Assembly: GCF_003601925.1 (NCBI RefSeq)
Contig: NZ_QZWH01000003.1
Span: 122,351 to 186,350 of the forward strand
Length of the DNA stretch: 64,000 bases
Source of the DNA: Buttiauxella izardii
GTDB taxonomy: Bacteria; Pseudomonadota; Gammaproteobacteria; Enterobacterales; Enterobacteriaceae
Reading direction: 5' to 3'
The notes beneath the pieces were generated by a model. The model was not told where the DNA came from. It did no database searches and saw nothing but the letters and a program-made list of their open reading frames with translations. The first letter of the stretch is position 1; every line of letters starts with the position of its first letter. Shown here one piece after another: positions 9,700-19,730 of the stretch. The position numbers and the translations under genes were made by a program.

Positions 9700-10605
9700 A
9701 TGATAAAAGAACTCATTCCCAATTTTCAAAATGAAAATAATTCAAAAACAAAAATAATAGCTGGCTCGCTTGCTGGCATCGTTATTTTAGGTGCGCTATT
9801 AGGCTCCTGGTACACCATTGATGAAACAGAACGCGGTGTTTTATTACGTAACGGCGCAGTGATTGAAGCCATTGAACCGGGCCTCTCTTTCAAAATTCCC
9901 TTTATTGAAAGCGTAAAAATTATTTCTGTTCAAAGCCAGGTCACTGTTTATGATTCCTTACAGGCATACAGTAAAGACCAGCAATCTGCGACACTTAAAG
10001 TTTCCGTTTCATGGCATGTTCCACCATCGGATGTCACGAAAGTCTATAGCCAGTATCAGAATGTCTCATCTCTCAATGATCGTCTGATTAGCCGCCAGGT
10101 TCCTACTCAGGTTGAGAATGTCTTTGGGGGTTATACCGCGGTTGACGCGGTGCAGCACCGTTTGCAATTGGTTAATGATATTTCCAACGCCATTAAGAAA
10201 AACGTTATTGGTCCTATTATTATTGATAGCGTTCAGGTGGAAAATATAGATTTCAGTGATGCTTATGAAAAAGCAGTAGAAGCCAGAATGACGGCTGAAG
10301 TACAAGTCAAAACAAGGGAACAAGAATTAGCGACCGAACAAGTTCAAGCTCAGATTCGAGTCACTCAAGCTCAGGCTGAAGCAGACGCTCAGTTAGCCAA
10401 CGCAAAAGCCGAAGCGGAGGCAACTCGTTTACGTGGACAGGCAGAAGCGGAAGCTATTAAAGCTCGTGCCGAAGCACTCGCCAGTAATCAAAATTTGATT
10501 GAACTCACCAAAGCAGAACGCTGGAACGGTGTATTACCTACCACCATGCTGCCCACGGGTACAATACCGTTTATTGACACCACGCCAGGTAAATCAAGCC
10601 AGTAA
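9700..10605 (+). CDS. SPFH/band-7 (prohibitin-like) membrane protein
   Basis: A 301-residue SPFH protein. Residues about 18-40 (KIIAGSLAGIVILGALLGSW) form one membrane segment. The SPFH/band-7 domain follows from about 45 to 200 (ERGVLLRNGAVIEAIEPGLSFKIPF), then an Ala/Glu/Gln-rich coiled coil from 215 to 275 and a short tail. The family forms oligomeric membrane-scaffold cages. The gene occupies the place of E. coli glgS-yqiJ-yqiK but is much shorter than the flotillin YqiK, and no NfeD/YqiJ partner is present. AT-rich codons near the start differ from neighbours. The precise function is unknown; it could be a prohibitin-like protease modulator. Confidence 0.85.
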   Translation: MIKELIPNFQNENNSKTKIIAGSLAGIVILGALLGSWYTIDETERGVLLRNGAVIEAIEPGLSFKIPFIESVKIISVQSQVTVYDSLQAYSKDQQSATLKVSVSWHVPPSDVTKVYSQYQNVSSLNDRLISRQVPTQVENVFGGYTAVDAVQHRLQLVNDISNAIKKNVIGPIIIDSVQVENIDFSDAYEKAVEARMTAEVQVKTREQELATEQVQAQIRVTQAQAEADAQLANAKAEAEATRLRGQAEAEAIKARAEALASNQNLIELTKAERWNGVLPTTMLPTGTIPFIDTTPGKSSQ

Positions 10606-10618
10606 AATTAACGTTCAA

Positions 10619-10655
10619 AAAAGCCAGCCCGTGCTCAATGCCGGGCTGGCTTTTT
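10619..10655. terminator. Bidirectional terminator between the SPFH gene and hldE
   Basis: A 13-bp stem (AAAAGCCAGCCCG with CGGGCTGGCTTTT) has T- and A-runs on its two sides, placed between the convergent genes. Confidence 0.92.
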
Positions 10656-10657
10656 AG

Positions 10658-12085
10658 TTAACTGTTGTCCTGAATCTTCTTAATAATGTTGGTGGTCGAG
10701 CAACCATCTTCAAAGTTCAGCACCATCACTTCACCGCCGTTGGCCCAGACTTCTTTACTCCCGGCAATATCATCCGGTTTGTAATCGCCGCCTTTCACCA
10801 GCAAATCAGGCAACACTTCGCCAATTAAGCGCTGCGGCGTGTCTTCTTCAAACAACACCACCCAGTCCACCGCTTCCAGCGCACCTAACACGATCATACG
10901 TTGATCCTGCGGGTTCACCGGGCGAGTTTCGCCTTTCAGGCGTTTGGTGGACGCGTCGCTGTTGACTGCAACAATCAGGCGGTCGCCAAGTTTGCGCGCG
11001 TTTGCCAGATAAGAAACATGGCCTGCGTGAAGGATGTCGAACACGCCGTTGGTCATTACGACTTTCTCACCGCGCTTACGGGCGGCAGCCACGGCGACTT
11101 TCAGCTCAGCTTCGGTCATCACGCCAAAACCAGAATCAGCACGGCCACGTACCGCGTTCTCCAGCTCAATCGGGGAGACTGTAGAAGTCCCCAATTTACC
11201 GACAACCACGCCTGCCGCAGCATTGGCAAAGTAGCACGCTTCTTCCAGGGTATTACCCGCTGCAAGCGTTGCCGCCAGCACGCCAATTACCGTGTCACCA
11301 GCACCGGTCACATCGTAAACTTCTTGTGCCTGAGTTGGCAGATGGAATGGTTTGATACCCGGCTGCAATAGCGTCATGCCGTGTTCAGAACGCGTGATCA
11401 GCAACGCTGAAAGATCGTATTCAGCAATCAGCTGCATACCGCGTTCCACCAGCTCTTCATCGTTCTTACACTTGCCCACCACCGCTTCAAATTCAGAAAG
11501 GTTTGGCGTCAGCAGTGTCGCACCGCGATAACGGTTGAAGTCGGTCCCTTTCGGGTCAATCAGCACTGGCACTTTGGCCGCGCGGGCAAGGCTAATCATA
11601 TGCTGTACGCTGGCTAAAGCGCCTTTTGCGTAATCAGAAAGCACCAACGCGCCGATATGCGGCAGCGCCTGGCTAATGCGTTCATGCAATGGCTCTGGAT
11701 CAACACCTTCAAAACCTTCTTCAAAGTCGAGGCGGATCAATTGCTGGTTGCGGGAAAGTACACGCAGTTTGGTGATTGTCGGATGAGTCGGTACTGATAC
11801 GAAATCGCACTTAACGTTCACGCCAGCCAGCGTTTGGCTGAGCGCACGCGCGGCATCGTCAATGCCCGTCAGGCCCACCAGGCGGGAATTTGCGCCCAGC
11901 GAAGCAATGTTCATCGCCACGTTAGCCGCGCCACCAGGACGTTCTTCAATGGTATCGACTTTCACGACCGGCACCGGAGCTTCCGGGGAAATGCGGCTTG
12001 TAGGGCCATACCAGTAGCGATCCAGCATCACATCACCAACTACCATGACGCCTGCACGGCTGTATTCGGGCAGCGTTACTTTCAT
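10658..12085 (-). CDS. hldE: Bifunctional heptose-7-phosphate kinase / heptose-1-phosphate adenylyltransferase
   Basis: A 475-residue cytoplasmic enzyme making ADP-D-glycero-beta-D-manno-heptose for the LPS inner core. The N-terminal PfkB-type kinase (about 1-318) shows [11 protein letters not shown] and the catalytic [10 protein letters not shown] motif. The C-terminal nucleotidyltransferase (about 340-475) has [16 protein letters not shown] with the HxGH signature and ends in a Cys-Ser-Thr-Thr segment, as in E. coli RfaE. It lies downstream of glnE, as in E. coli. Confidence 0.98.
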   Translation of the reverse strand: MKVTLPEYSRAGVMVVGDVMLDRYWYGPTSRISPEAPVPVVKVDTIEERPGGAANVAMNIASLGANSRLVGLTGIDDAARALSQTLAGVNVKCDFVSVPTHPTITKLRVLSRNQQLIRLDFEEGFEGVDPEPLHERISQALPHIGALVLSDYAKGALASVQHMISLARAAKVPVLIDPKGTDFNRYRGATLLTPNLSEFEAVVGKCKNDEELVERGMQLIAEYDLSALLITRSEHGMTLLQPGIKPFHLPTQAQEVYDVTGAGDTVIGVLAATLAAGNTLEEACYFANAAAGVVVGKLGTSTVSPIELENAVRGRADSGFGVMTEAELKVAVAAARKRGEKVVMTNGVFDILHAGHVSYLANARKLGDRLIVAVNSDASTKRLKGETRPVNPQDQRMIVLGALEAVDWVVLFEEDTPQRLIGEVLPDLLVKGGDYKPDDIAGSKEVWANGGEVMVLNFEDGCSTTNIIKKIQDNS

Positions 12086-12140
12086 TCCTGACTCTCCAGA
12101 GAGGGATAAAATTTTGTCGCGGATAATATCACAATTAATC

Positions 12141-14993
12141 TTATGCGCATGTGTGTGGCTCGCTGAGCCACTTGTGCCAGCTTCTCAGGACCTGTTCGCG
12201 CTCCTGAGTGAACGAATCCATAGCCACATTTCCTGTCAGTTCCTGCAACGCCAGGTGATGGAGTTCATCGCGTAATGTGACATAAGCATGCGTCAGCGCT
12301 TTCGCTTCGTCATCACTCATGATGTCGTTTTGCGCCATTAATTCCAGAATGCGCACATTGTCAGACCAGCGTGTCAGTTTTGGGGCCTGCACCGCATAAC
12401 GTAAAACCAGATACTGCGTGATAAATTCGATATCGGTAATTCCACCTTCATCGGCTTTAATATCAAAGCGCTCGCGGTTTTTCCCGCCCAGGTGTGCGCG
12501 CATTTTTTCACGCATTTCCCGCACTTCGATCTGGAGTTTTTCACCATCGCGCGGCAGACAAAGAATTTTACGGCGAATGGCATCAAATTCCTGTTTCAGC
12601 AGCGGATCGCCATAAACAATACGCGCTCGCACCAGGGCCTGATGTTCCCAGGTCCAGGCTTCATTTTGTTGGTAATCGGCGAATGCTTCGGCGGTAGTCA
12701 CTAACATGCCTGCCGCCCCCGACGGGCGCAAACGCGCATCCACTTCATACAAAATGCCCGATGAAGTTCGCGTGCTGAACAGATGCATTACGCGTTGTGC
12801 AAGGCGCAAATAGAACTGGCGACCGTCAATTTCACGCTCGCCATCGGTCATCACATCCGACGGGCAATCATGCAGGAAAACCAGGTCCAGATCGGAACTG
12901 TAGCCCAATTCCCACCCCCCCAGCTTTCCGTAACCGACAACCGCAAACCCGCGCCCTTCACGGTTTTGTAGATGTTTTGGCTGGCCGTAACGCCCCACCA
13001 TTTGCACCCACGCTTGTTGCACTACGGCATCAATCATCGCTTCGGCAAGCCAGGTCAGATGGTCACTGACTTTCATCACCGGCAATGTTCCGGTGATATC
13101 GGCAGCAGCGACGCGCAGCAACTGCGCCTGTTTGAACTGGCGCAAGGCTTCGAGCTGTTGTTCTTCATCATCATCCGGCACGCGTAGCAAATACTGGCGT
13201 AGCTCATCACGATAAGCGTCGGTAGCCGTTGGCTGGTAAAGCGTATTCGGGTCGAGCAGTTCGTCGAGCAATAAAGGGTAACGCGCTAACTGACTGGCAA
13301 TCATCGGCGAGGCGGCGCACAGCGTGATCAGGTGTTTTAGCGCACCGGGATATTCCGTCAGCAGCTCAAGATAGGTGGTTCGCGTCACGATACCGAGCAG
13401 CAGCGGCGTCAGGCGTGATAACGGCAACGGCGCATCGTTGCGCGAACAGGCTTCGCACAGCAGGCGCGGCATCAGTTGATCCAGCACCTGGCGGCCGCGC
13501 GGGCCAATGGTGCGTTTGTCGGTATCCTGGCGGAAATCGCTCACCAGGCGTAACACTTCGGCACGCGCTTGCGGCGTTAAATGCTCCAGAACGGGCGTGT
13601 TGGCGTCTGCATCCAGCGCGTCCTGCCACAATTCGCGCCACGCTTCGGCAAGTTTGTCTTCACCCGGTTCCGGCTCGTCGTCGCCAATAAGCTCGTTAAA
13701 GACCTGGCGCACGGCGCTCATATGCTGTTGCAGTGTTTCTTGCAGCTTATCCCAGGTCTGCGCCTTCATGCCCCACGCCAGACGTGCGCGGTTTAACTCA
13801 TCGCCTGGCAGCGTTTGAGTCTGTTCATCATTGATACTTTGCAGCAGGTTTTCGAGGCGGCGCAGATAAAGATAAGCCTCTTTCAAATGAGCCGCATTGC
13901 CTTCCGGCAAGAGATGCAAATGTTGGATAGCTTCAAGCGTTGGGAGTAACGAGCGAGACTGCAACGAGGGTTCGCGCCCACCGCGAATCAGCTGGAAGAC
14001 CTGGACGATAAATTCCGTTTCGCGAATACCGCCCGCGCCGAGTTTAATGTTGTCCGTCAGCCCCCGGCGGCGCACTTCCCGGGCAATCATCCCTTTCATG
14101 TTACGCAGCGACTGGATCACACTGAAATCAATGTAGCGACGGAAGATAAAAGGCCGCAGCATATTGCGCAGCTCCTGGCTCCAGACGTCGTCGTTATCGC
14201 CCATGATTCGGGCTTTGACCATCGCGTAGCGTTCCCAGTCGCGGCCTTGCTCCTGATAATAATCTTCAAGTGCGGCATAACTGAGCACCAGCGGGCCGCT
14301 GTCGCCAAACGGACGCAGACGCATATCGACGCGATAAACAAAGCCATCTTGCGTGGGTTGGTCGAGGACTTTTATCAGGCGTTGGCCGAGGCGGGTAAAG
14401 AATTGCGCGTTATCGAGTTCGCGCCTCCCACCTTGCGTAGAGCCGTTTTCAGGCCAGGCAAAAATCAGGTCTATATCAGAGGAGAAATTCAGCTCGCCAC
14501 CGCCCAGCTTGCCCATTCCGAGAATCATCAACGGTTGAGCAACGCCAGCCGGGTTACACGGCGTACCAAATTCGCGGCAACAGGCGGCGTAAAGCCAGTC
14601 GCGAGCAGCAATAATCAGCGTTTCCGCTAATACACTCAGTTGCTTAAGCGAGCTTTCCGTCGGGACTTGTTGCAGCGCTTGTGCCCAGGCAATTCTCACC
14701 ATCATGCGGCGGCGGAACCGGCGCAGCGCGGTCATTAACGCAGGCTCGCTGTCTACGCCCTGCAATGCTTCTTGCAGCCAGGTGGCATAGTGCTGCCATT
14801 CATCGGCCAGCGGAGGTGATTGTTCAAGCTCCGCTATCCATGCGGGATGAGCCGCCATGCTGTCACAAACAAAATCACTAAACGCCAACACTGCCTGAGC
14901 CTCGTGGCTTAGCGCCTGGCGGTCAATCTCTTGTGGCAGACGCGCCAGCGCCGCCTGCAAATGCTGTTGTAAAAGAGGCGCTTGCGACATCAT
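12141..14993 (-). CDS. glnE: Glutamine synthetase adenylyltransferase / deadenylase
   Basis: A 950-residue GlnE that adenylylates and deadenylylates glutamine synthetase in response to PII and glutamine. Two nucleotidyltransferase domains are seen: the N-terminal deadenylase with [20 protein letters not shown] at 159-178, and the C-terminal adenylylase with [20 protein letters not shown]. Helical linkers between them keep conserved blocks such as [13 protein letters not shown] and [12 protein letters not shown]. Two ATGs stand at the start (14993 and 14990). The gene follows ygiF by 15 bases and so is probably cotranscribed. Confidence 0.97.
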   Translation of the reverse strand: MMSQAPLLQQHLQAALARLPQEIDRQALSHEAQAVLAFSDFVCDSMAAHPAWIAELEQSPPLADEWQHYATWLQEALQGVDSEPALMTALRRFRRRMMVRIAWAQALQQVPTESSLKQLSVLAETLIIAARDWLYAACCREFGTPCNPAGVAQPLMILGMGKLGGGELNFSSDIDLIFAWPENGSTQGGRRELDNAQFFTRLGQRLIKVLDQPTQDGFVYRVDMRLRPFGDSGPLVLSYAALEDYYQEQGRDWERYAMVKARIMGDNDDVWSQELRNMLRPFIFRRYIDFSVIQSLRNMKGMIAREVRRRGLTDNIKLGAGGIRETEFIVQVFQLIRGGREPSLQSRSLLPTLEAIQHLHLLPEGNAAHLKEAYLYLRRLENLLQSINDEQTQTLPGDELNRARLAWGMKAQTWDKLQETLQQHMSAVRQVFNELIGDDEPEPGEDKLAEAWRELWQDALDADANTPVLEHLTPQARAEVLRLVSDFRQDTDKRTIGPRGRQVLDQLMPRLLCEACSRNDAPLPLSRLTPLLLGIVTRTTYLELLTEYPGALKHLITLCAASPMIASQLARYPLLLDELLDPNTLYQPTATDAYRDELRQYLLRVPDDDEEQQLEALRQFKQAQLLRVAAADITGTLPVMKVSDHLTWLAEAMIDAVVQQAWVQMVGRYGQPKHLQNREGRGFAVVGYGKLGGWELGYSSDLDLVFLHDCPSDVMTDGEREIDGRQFYLRLAQRVMHLFSTRTSSGILYEVDARLRPSGAAGMLVTTAEAFADYQQNEAWTWEHQALVRARIVYGDPLLKQEFDAIRRKILCLPRDGEKLQIEVREMREKMRAHLGGKNRERFDIKADEGGITDIEFITQYLVLRYAVQAPKLTRWSDNVRILELMAQNDIMSDDEAKALTHAYVTLRDELHHLALQELTGNVAMDSFTQEREQVLRSWHKWLSEPHTCA

Positions 14994-15008
14994 GGTCGTA
15001 TCCCTTAG

Positions 15009-16307
15009 TTATTTACCGCTATGCAGCCAGAATGGAGCCTGCGAAATAGCTTCATTACGATAATGTTCGATTTCTACCTGTTGGCGAGTAGCAATGGCGT
15101 GACGCAGGCCCTGCCAGTTTTCCAGCCAAGGTTGCGTTTTGGCATCTTCATAAACGCCTGCCAGCAGGCGGATAGAGCCGGTTTCACGCGCCAGACGCGG
15201 CAGTTGGTCAGCATAGCTATCGCCCAGCGGACGCTGGAAAGTTTCTTTCAGTTCTGCGGCGTGGCGCGAAAGATGGGTATCTGCGAAACGCTTAAATGAA
15301 CCCGCCAGTTTGACGTTGGCTTTTTCATCGGTGAATTTCTGCCACTGACGCCCTACCAGCCATTCGGTCAACGCAAGTTTGGCCTGGCTGCTTTGCGCAC
15401 TGAACGCCAGTTCAGGGGCTTTGAGATCGGATGCCAGCATGGTTTCATATTGGGCTGCCAGCTCACGCAGTTGCGTGCTCGCTTTGCGCGGGATAATGCC
15501 GCCGAACAGTGCCAGCGCATGGCGCACAAGGCCAACCGCTTCCAGAACCTGCGCTTTCGCTTTGCCGTTGCCACGCAACCACAGTTCTTCGTGGTACTGC
15601 CAGTGTGAAAGAACCAGTTCCATCGAGCCTTCCAGCCCTTGTTCAACCGTGGCTTTTGGCGCAACACGCAGAACCGTTAACGGCTTGATTTCTCTATCCG
15701 CATTGCCCTGCGCAAGATGATAACCGCGCGCAGCTTTGCTCAAGTTACCCTGACGCAAGCCTGGCTGCGCAACGAGTTGCTTAGCGAAACTCAGAACGTC
15801 TGCCGTTTCACCTTCGAGCAGCTCAATTTCCAGCTCGCACAGAGGCTCAGCCAGTTCACCCGCTTTCACTTCACCTAAATCCAGGGCGACTTCAATACGG
15901 CTTTTACCATGCGTCACCACCCATTTTTCACGAGCAAAATCAGTGCTGAACAGCGGGTTAAGCTGCGGTTGTAATGCTTCTGGAGAAACCCCTTCAGGCC
16001 AGATTTCAGCCGGGAACTGCGCAAGCGCCAGTTCAGCTGATTTCAGCTCAACATTATATTCCGGGCGCTGATGCAGCCCGCCGGTCACACGGCCAGCGAT
16101 TTTCATCGTCATTTCATAGCGACCGTTATCGCCACGAATGCGCAACCCCATATCATGACGGCGCAGCAGGTTGTCAGCGGTTTCATAATAGATGTTGAGC
16201 AACTGGCGAGGTTCGCTGTGCTGGCTTTCAAGCGCATTTAAGGTGTTACGAAGAGAATCCAGCTCAACCGGATTAACAATAAATTTGAGTTCGATTTCTT
16301 GGGTCAT
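15009..16307 (-). CDS. ygiF: Inorganic triphosphatase YgiF (CYTH-CHAD)
   Basis: A 432-residue protein with an N-terminal CYTH domain (about 1-200), a triphosphate tunnel metalloenzyme carrying the ExExK motif as EIELKF at the N-terminus. A C-terminal CHAD helical domain (about 215-430), rich in conserved His and basic residues, is thought to bind polyphosphate. E. coli YgiF hydrolyses inorganic triphosphate. Length agrees (433 in E. coli). It heads the ygiF-glnE pair, divergent from ygiM. Confidence 0.95.
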   Translation of the reverse strand: MTQEIELKFIVNPVELDSLRNTLNALESQHSEPRQLLNIYYETADNLLRRHDMGLRIRGDNGRYEMTMKIAGRVTGGLHQRPEYNVELKSAELALAQFPAEIWPEGVSPEALQPQLNPLFSTDFAREKWVVTHGKSRIEVALDLGEVKAGELAEPLCELEIELLEGETADVLSFAKQLVAQPGLRQGNLSKAARGYHLAQGNADREIKPLTVLRVAPKATVEQGLEGSMELVLSHWQYHEELWLRGNGKAKAQVLEAVGLVRHALALFGGIIPRKASTQLRELAAQYETMLASDLKAPELAFSAQSSQAKLALTEWLVGRQWQKFTDEKANVKLAGSFKRFADTHLSRHAAELKETFQRPLGDSYADQLPRLARETGSIRLLAGVYEDAKTQPWLENWQGLRHAIATRQQVEIEHYRNEAISQAPFWLHSGK

Positions 16308-16550
16308 CGTCTTTTTACTTTTAGTTGTGTCACATCGGGCTAATGCCTGACGAACTTAATCGTTTGATGGGTGTCAGTAGATAATATTTTTCGCCAAATT
16401 ACCATGAGTGGCGCGTATTTTGACGGGCCTGGTGCTACGCGCATTTGGTCAAATTCACACCAGGATGATTCCCATTCAGGTTTACGGATTGCACCGTCAG
16501 ACTGATGCCACTACTATCGTTCCACTATTTATGACAATAACGACGAAATC

Positions 16551-17171
16551 ATGCACAAATTCCGCCTAATTTGCCTTACTTTGCTCTCTCTTAGCGTTTC
16601 TGTTGTGGCTCATGCCGATGAAAAACGTTACGTATCTGATGAACTGAACACCTGGGTGCGTAGTGGCCCTGGTGATAATTATCGCTTGCTCGGCACCGTG
16701 AATGCGGGTGAAGAAGTCACCCTGCTGCAGAGCAATGAAGAAACCAAATATGGCCAGGTGCGCGATAGCAATGGCCGCACTTCCTGGATCCCACTGGCGC
16801 AATTGAGCACGTCTCCAAGCCTGCGCATTCGTGTACCCGACCTTGAAAACCAGGTTAAAACGCTGACTGACAAACTGAATAATATCGACACCACCTGGAA
16901 TCAGCGCACCGCTGATATGCAGCAAAAAGTGTCGCAAAGTGACAGCGTGATTACCGGTCTTAAAGAAGAAAATCAACAGCTTAAAAATCAGTTAATCGTC
17001 GCGAAGAAAAAAGTTGATGCCGCGAACGTGCAACTCGATGACAAACAACGCGCCATTATTATGCAGTGGTTCATGTACGGCGGCGGCGTCGCTGGTTTCG
17101 GTCTGCTGCTCGGCCTGTTGTTACCGCACATGATCCCAAGCCGTAAGAAGAAAGACCGCTGGATGAATTAA
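16551..17171 (+). CDS. ygiM: SH3b-domain membrane protein YgiM
   Basis: A 206-residue protein with a signal peptide cut near AHA/DEKRY, a bacterial SH3 domain (about 25-90; YVSDELNTWVRSGPGDNYR, WIPLAQL), a periplasmic coiled coil (about 95-165) and a C-terminal membrane helix (about 172-195) before a basic tail SRKKKDRWMN. Topology and length match E. coli YgiM (TIGR04211 family). The function is unknown; the SH3b domain suggests contact with the cell wall. It is followed by cca after 67 bp. Confidence 0.94.
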   Translation: MHKFRLICLTLLSLSVSVVAHADEKRYVSDELNTWVRSGPGDNYRLLGTVNAGEEVTLLQSNEETKYGQVRDSNGRTSWIPLAQLSTSPSLRIRVPDLENQVKTLTDKLNNIDTTWNQRTADMQQKVSQSDSVITGLKEENQQLKNQLIVAKKKVDAANVQLDDKQRAIIMQWFMYGGGVAGFGLLLGLLLPHMIPSRKKKDRWMN

Positions 17172-17238
17172 TCTGCCACCCTGTATCCTACACTTAAGCA
17201 TTATCTTTATTGGTTAACAGATGCAGGGGCTTTAAAGC

Positions 17239-18486
17239 GTGAAGATTTATCTGGTCGGTGGTGCAGTGCGTGATGGGTTGTTGAGAATACCGGTCAAAGA
17301 TAAAGATTGGGTTGTTGTGGGTGCCACACCGCAGGAAATGCTCGATGCTGGCTACCAGCAGGTCGGGAAAGATTTCCCTGTGTTTCTGCACCCTAAGTCG
17401 CGTGAAGAATATGCGCTAGCGCGCACCGAGCGTAAATCAGGCCAGGGCTATACCGGTTTTACCTGTTATGCCGCGCCGGACGTGACGCTCGAGCAAGATC
17501 TGCTGCGCCGCGACTTAACGATTAACGCCATTGCGCAGGACGAAAACGGCGAATTTATCGACCCCTACCACGGGCGTGCCGATATCGAAAAACGCCTGCT
17601 GCGCCATGTTTCTCCCGCTTTTAATGAAGACCCGCTGCGCGTTTTACGCGTGGCGCGTTTTGCTGCACGTTACGCCCACCTTAATTTCCAGATTGCCCCG
17701 GAAACACTGGCGCTGATGTCCTCAATGGCCGCCAACGGCGAACTTGAGCACCTCACCCCGGAGCGCGTGTGGAAAGAAACAGAAAACGCCCTCACCAGCC
17801 GTAACCCGCAGGTTTATTTCGATGTGCTGCGCAAATGTGGCGCGTTGAAGGTGTTATTCCCGGAAATCGACGCGCTGTTTGGCGTACCAGCTCCAGAAAA
17901 ATGGCACCCAGAAATCGACACCGGTATTCATGTGTTGATGACGCTGGCGATTGCCGCGCAACTCAGCCCGGAAGTAGACGTGCGTTTTGCCACACTCTGC
18001 CACGATTTAGGTAAGGGTCTGACGCCAAAAGAGTTCTGGCCGCGCCACCACGGGCATGGCCCTGCAGGCGTGAAGCTGGTCGAGAATTTGTGCCAGCGCA
18101 TGCGCGTGCCGAATGAAATCCGCGACCTGGCCAAACTGGTGGCCGAGTATCACGATCTCATCCATACGATTTCTATTTTGCAGCCGAAAACTATCGTCAA
18201 ATTGTTCGATGCTATCGACGCCTGGCGAAAGCCCCATCGCGTTGAGCAAGTGGCTTTGACCAGCGAAGCGGATGCCCGTGGGCGCACAGGTTTTGAAGCC
18301 AGCGATTACCCGCAGGGCCGCTTACTGCGTGCCGCGTGGGTTGCCGCGCAAAGCGTGACCAATAAAGAAGTGATTGATGATGGATTCAGCGGCCCGGCGA
18401 TTCGCAATGAACTTACTCGTCGCCGTATTGCCGCTGTAGAAGCCTGGAAAAAAGAAGCCGGACTGGTTACGCCTGCTGCGAACTGA
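17239..18486 (+). CDS. cca: Multifunctional CCA tRNA nucleotidyltransferase
   Basis: A 415-residue class II CCA-adding enzyme that builds and repairs tRNA 3' ends. The N-terminal nucleotidyltransferase has GGAVRDGLL and DKDWVVVG (catalytic carboxylates), then [10 protein letters not shown]. The C-terminal HD domain ([15 protein letters not shown]) supports the phosphatase and phosphodiesterase activities known for E. coli Cca. It starts with GTG at 17239, as in E. coli, after AGGGGC. Its last 20 bases overlap the 3' end of the convergent MFS gene. Confidence 0.97.
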   Translation: MKIYLVGGAVRDGLLRIPVKDKDWVVVGATPQEMLDAGYQQVGKDFPVFLHPKSREEYALARTERKSGQGYTGFTCYAAPDVTLEQDLLRRDLTINAIAQDENGEFIDPYHGRADIEKRLLRHVSPAFNEDPLRVLRVARFAARYAHLNFQIAPETLALMSSMAANGELEHLTPERVWKETENALTSRNPQVYFDVLRKCGALKVLFPEIDALFGVPAPEKWHPEIDTGIHVLMTLAIAAQLSPEVDVRFATLCHDLGKGLTPKEFWPRHHGHGPAGVKLVENLCQRMRVPNEIRDLAKLVAEYHDLIHTISILQPKTIVKLFDAIDAWRKPHRVEQVALTSEADARGRTGFEASDYPQGRLLRAAWVAAQSVTNKEVIDDGFSGPAIRNELTRRRIAAVEAWKKEAGLVTPAAN

Positions 18487-19708
18487 TTGATGGCGGTTGG
18501 CGCATTTTCACGCCAACCGCCATCAACACCAGGTATCCCGCACACGGCAGTAAAAAACTCAGGCGCAAGCCCGCTGCATCCACCAGCCAGCCTTGCAGGA
18601 ACGGGAGTACCGCGCCACCAATCCCCGCCATAATCAAAAACGCCGAAGCGAGGCTGGTTTTATCCCCCAAATTGCGCACGCTTTGGGCGAAAATCACCGG
18701 GTACATCAGCGAATTCATTAAACCCACCAACAGTAAACATACGCCGCCCCACAAGTTGCCGAATAACATCGCGGCGATGACCAGCGCACCAGCAATGACA
18801 GTAACGATGCGGAAAACCGTCAGCGCATTCACCCGATGCGCCACCAGGCTGTACAGCATTCTTCCCGCCAGCGAGCCGCCCCAGTAAATCGCAATCAGCG
18901 ATGTGGCCTGTTGCAGATCCAGGTTTCCCAAAGAGCGATCGCTGAGATAGCTCAATGCCGTGGTGCCAACCGCCACTTCCACGCCGACGTAGGTAAAAAT
19001 CGCCAGCAACCCCATCATAAAATGAGATTCACGAAACAGCGCTTGGGCCTGATGGCTTAAACGCTGCATCTGCTGCTGGCGAAAATCGGGTAGATGGCGG
19101 GTAGATAACAAAACGATTAATCCACATGCCAGGGCCGCAAGCACCACGAAAAGCCAGCGCACCGGCTCTTGATGTGTCACCTGAATCACAGGAAAAAGCA
19201 TCAATAACCCCGCCACCAGCAGCGGTGCGATGGTCGTCCCCGTGGAGTTAATCGCCGAGGCCAGGCTTAACCGTCCCGCGGCTGTTTCTTCCGACCCTAA
19301 CCGTGTGACGTAAGGGTTAGCGACCACTTGCATCGCCGCAACCCCCATTGCCAGGATGAATATCGCCATTAATACCAGCGAAAATGTCACCAGCCACATC
19401 GCCAACGCCATCAACAAACAGCCGACAACGGCAAATCCCACCGCCAGCTTGAGCGTCGTTTTATAACCCAGGCGCGCCATCAGCGCCGAACAGGGCAAAC
19501 ATGCCACGAACGGAGCCAGATAGAACGCCACATTGACCAGCATCGCGTCGCGGTAAGTCAGTGAAAAGTAGTGATAGAAGAACGGGATCAATACGCTGTT
19601 AATACTGGTCAGGCAGCCCCAAAGGAAAAAGGCACACGCCAGCACGCTCAACGGTTTGCGGTAGCTTTGGGTGGTTTCTGGCAACGTGGTCGTTAAGGTC
19701 ATTTGCAT
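18467..19708 (-). CDS. FucP-type MFS sugar/H+ symporter
   Basis: A major facilitator of about 413 residues with twelve predicted membrane segments, in the fucose/glucose/galactose (FHS) branch. Family marks include [20 protein letters not shown] in segment 1, the loop [12 protein letters not shown], and [11 protein letters not shown] in segment 4. The ATG at 19708 or the one two codons later (19702, better spaced from GGA) fits; a longer frame to 19777 would run into the PTS gene. It is last in the PTS/mannosidase operon, so its substrate is probably the same glycoside or a released sugar, by inference. It overlaps cca tail to tail by 20 bp. Confidence 0.82.
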   Translation of the reverse strand: MQMTLTTTLPETTQSYRKPLSVLACAFFLWGCLTSINSVLIPFFYHYFSLTYRDAMLVNVAFYLAPFVACLPCSALMARLGYKTTLKLAVGFAVVGCLLMALAMWLVTFSLVLMAIFILAMGVAAMQVVANPYVTRLGSEETAAGRLSLASAINSTGTTIAPLLVAGLLMLFPVIQVTHQEPVRWLFVVLAALACGLIVLLSTRHLPDFRQQQMQRLSHQAQALFRESHFMMGLLAIFTYVGVEVAVGTTALSYLSDRSLGNLDLQQATSLIAIYWGGSLAGRMLYSLVAHRVNALTVFRIVTVIAGALVIAAMLFGNLWGGVCLLLVGLMNSLMYPVIFAQSVRNLGDKTSLASAFLIMAGIGGAVLPFLQGWLVDAAGLRLSFLLPCAGYLVLMAVGVKMRQPPSISSQQA

Positions 19709-19730
19709 TAGTCCGTTAAAGAACCGTCCA

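Noticed and set aside
12374..14881. Several open frames of 60-127 codons inside glnE
   Set aside because: All are shadows of the conserved 950-codon glnE, without ribosome-binding sites or recognisable domains.
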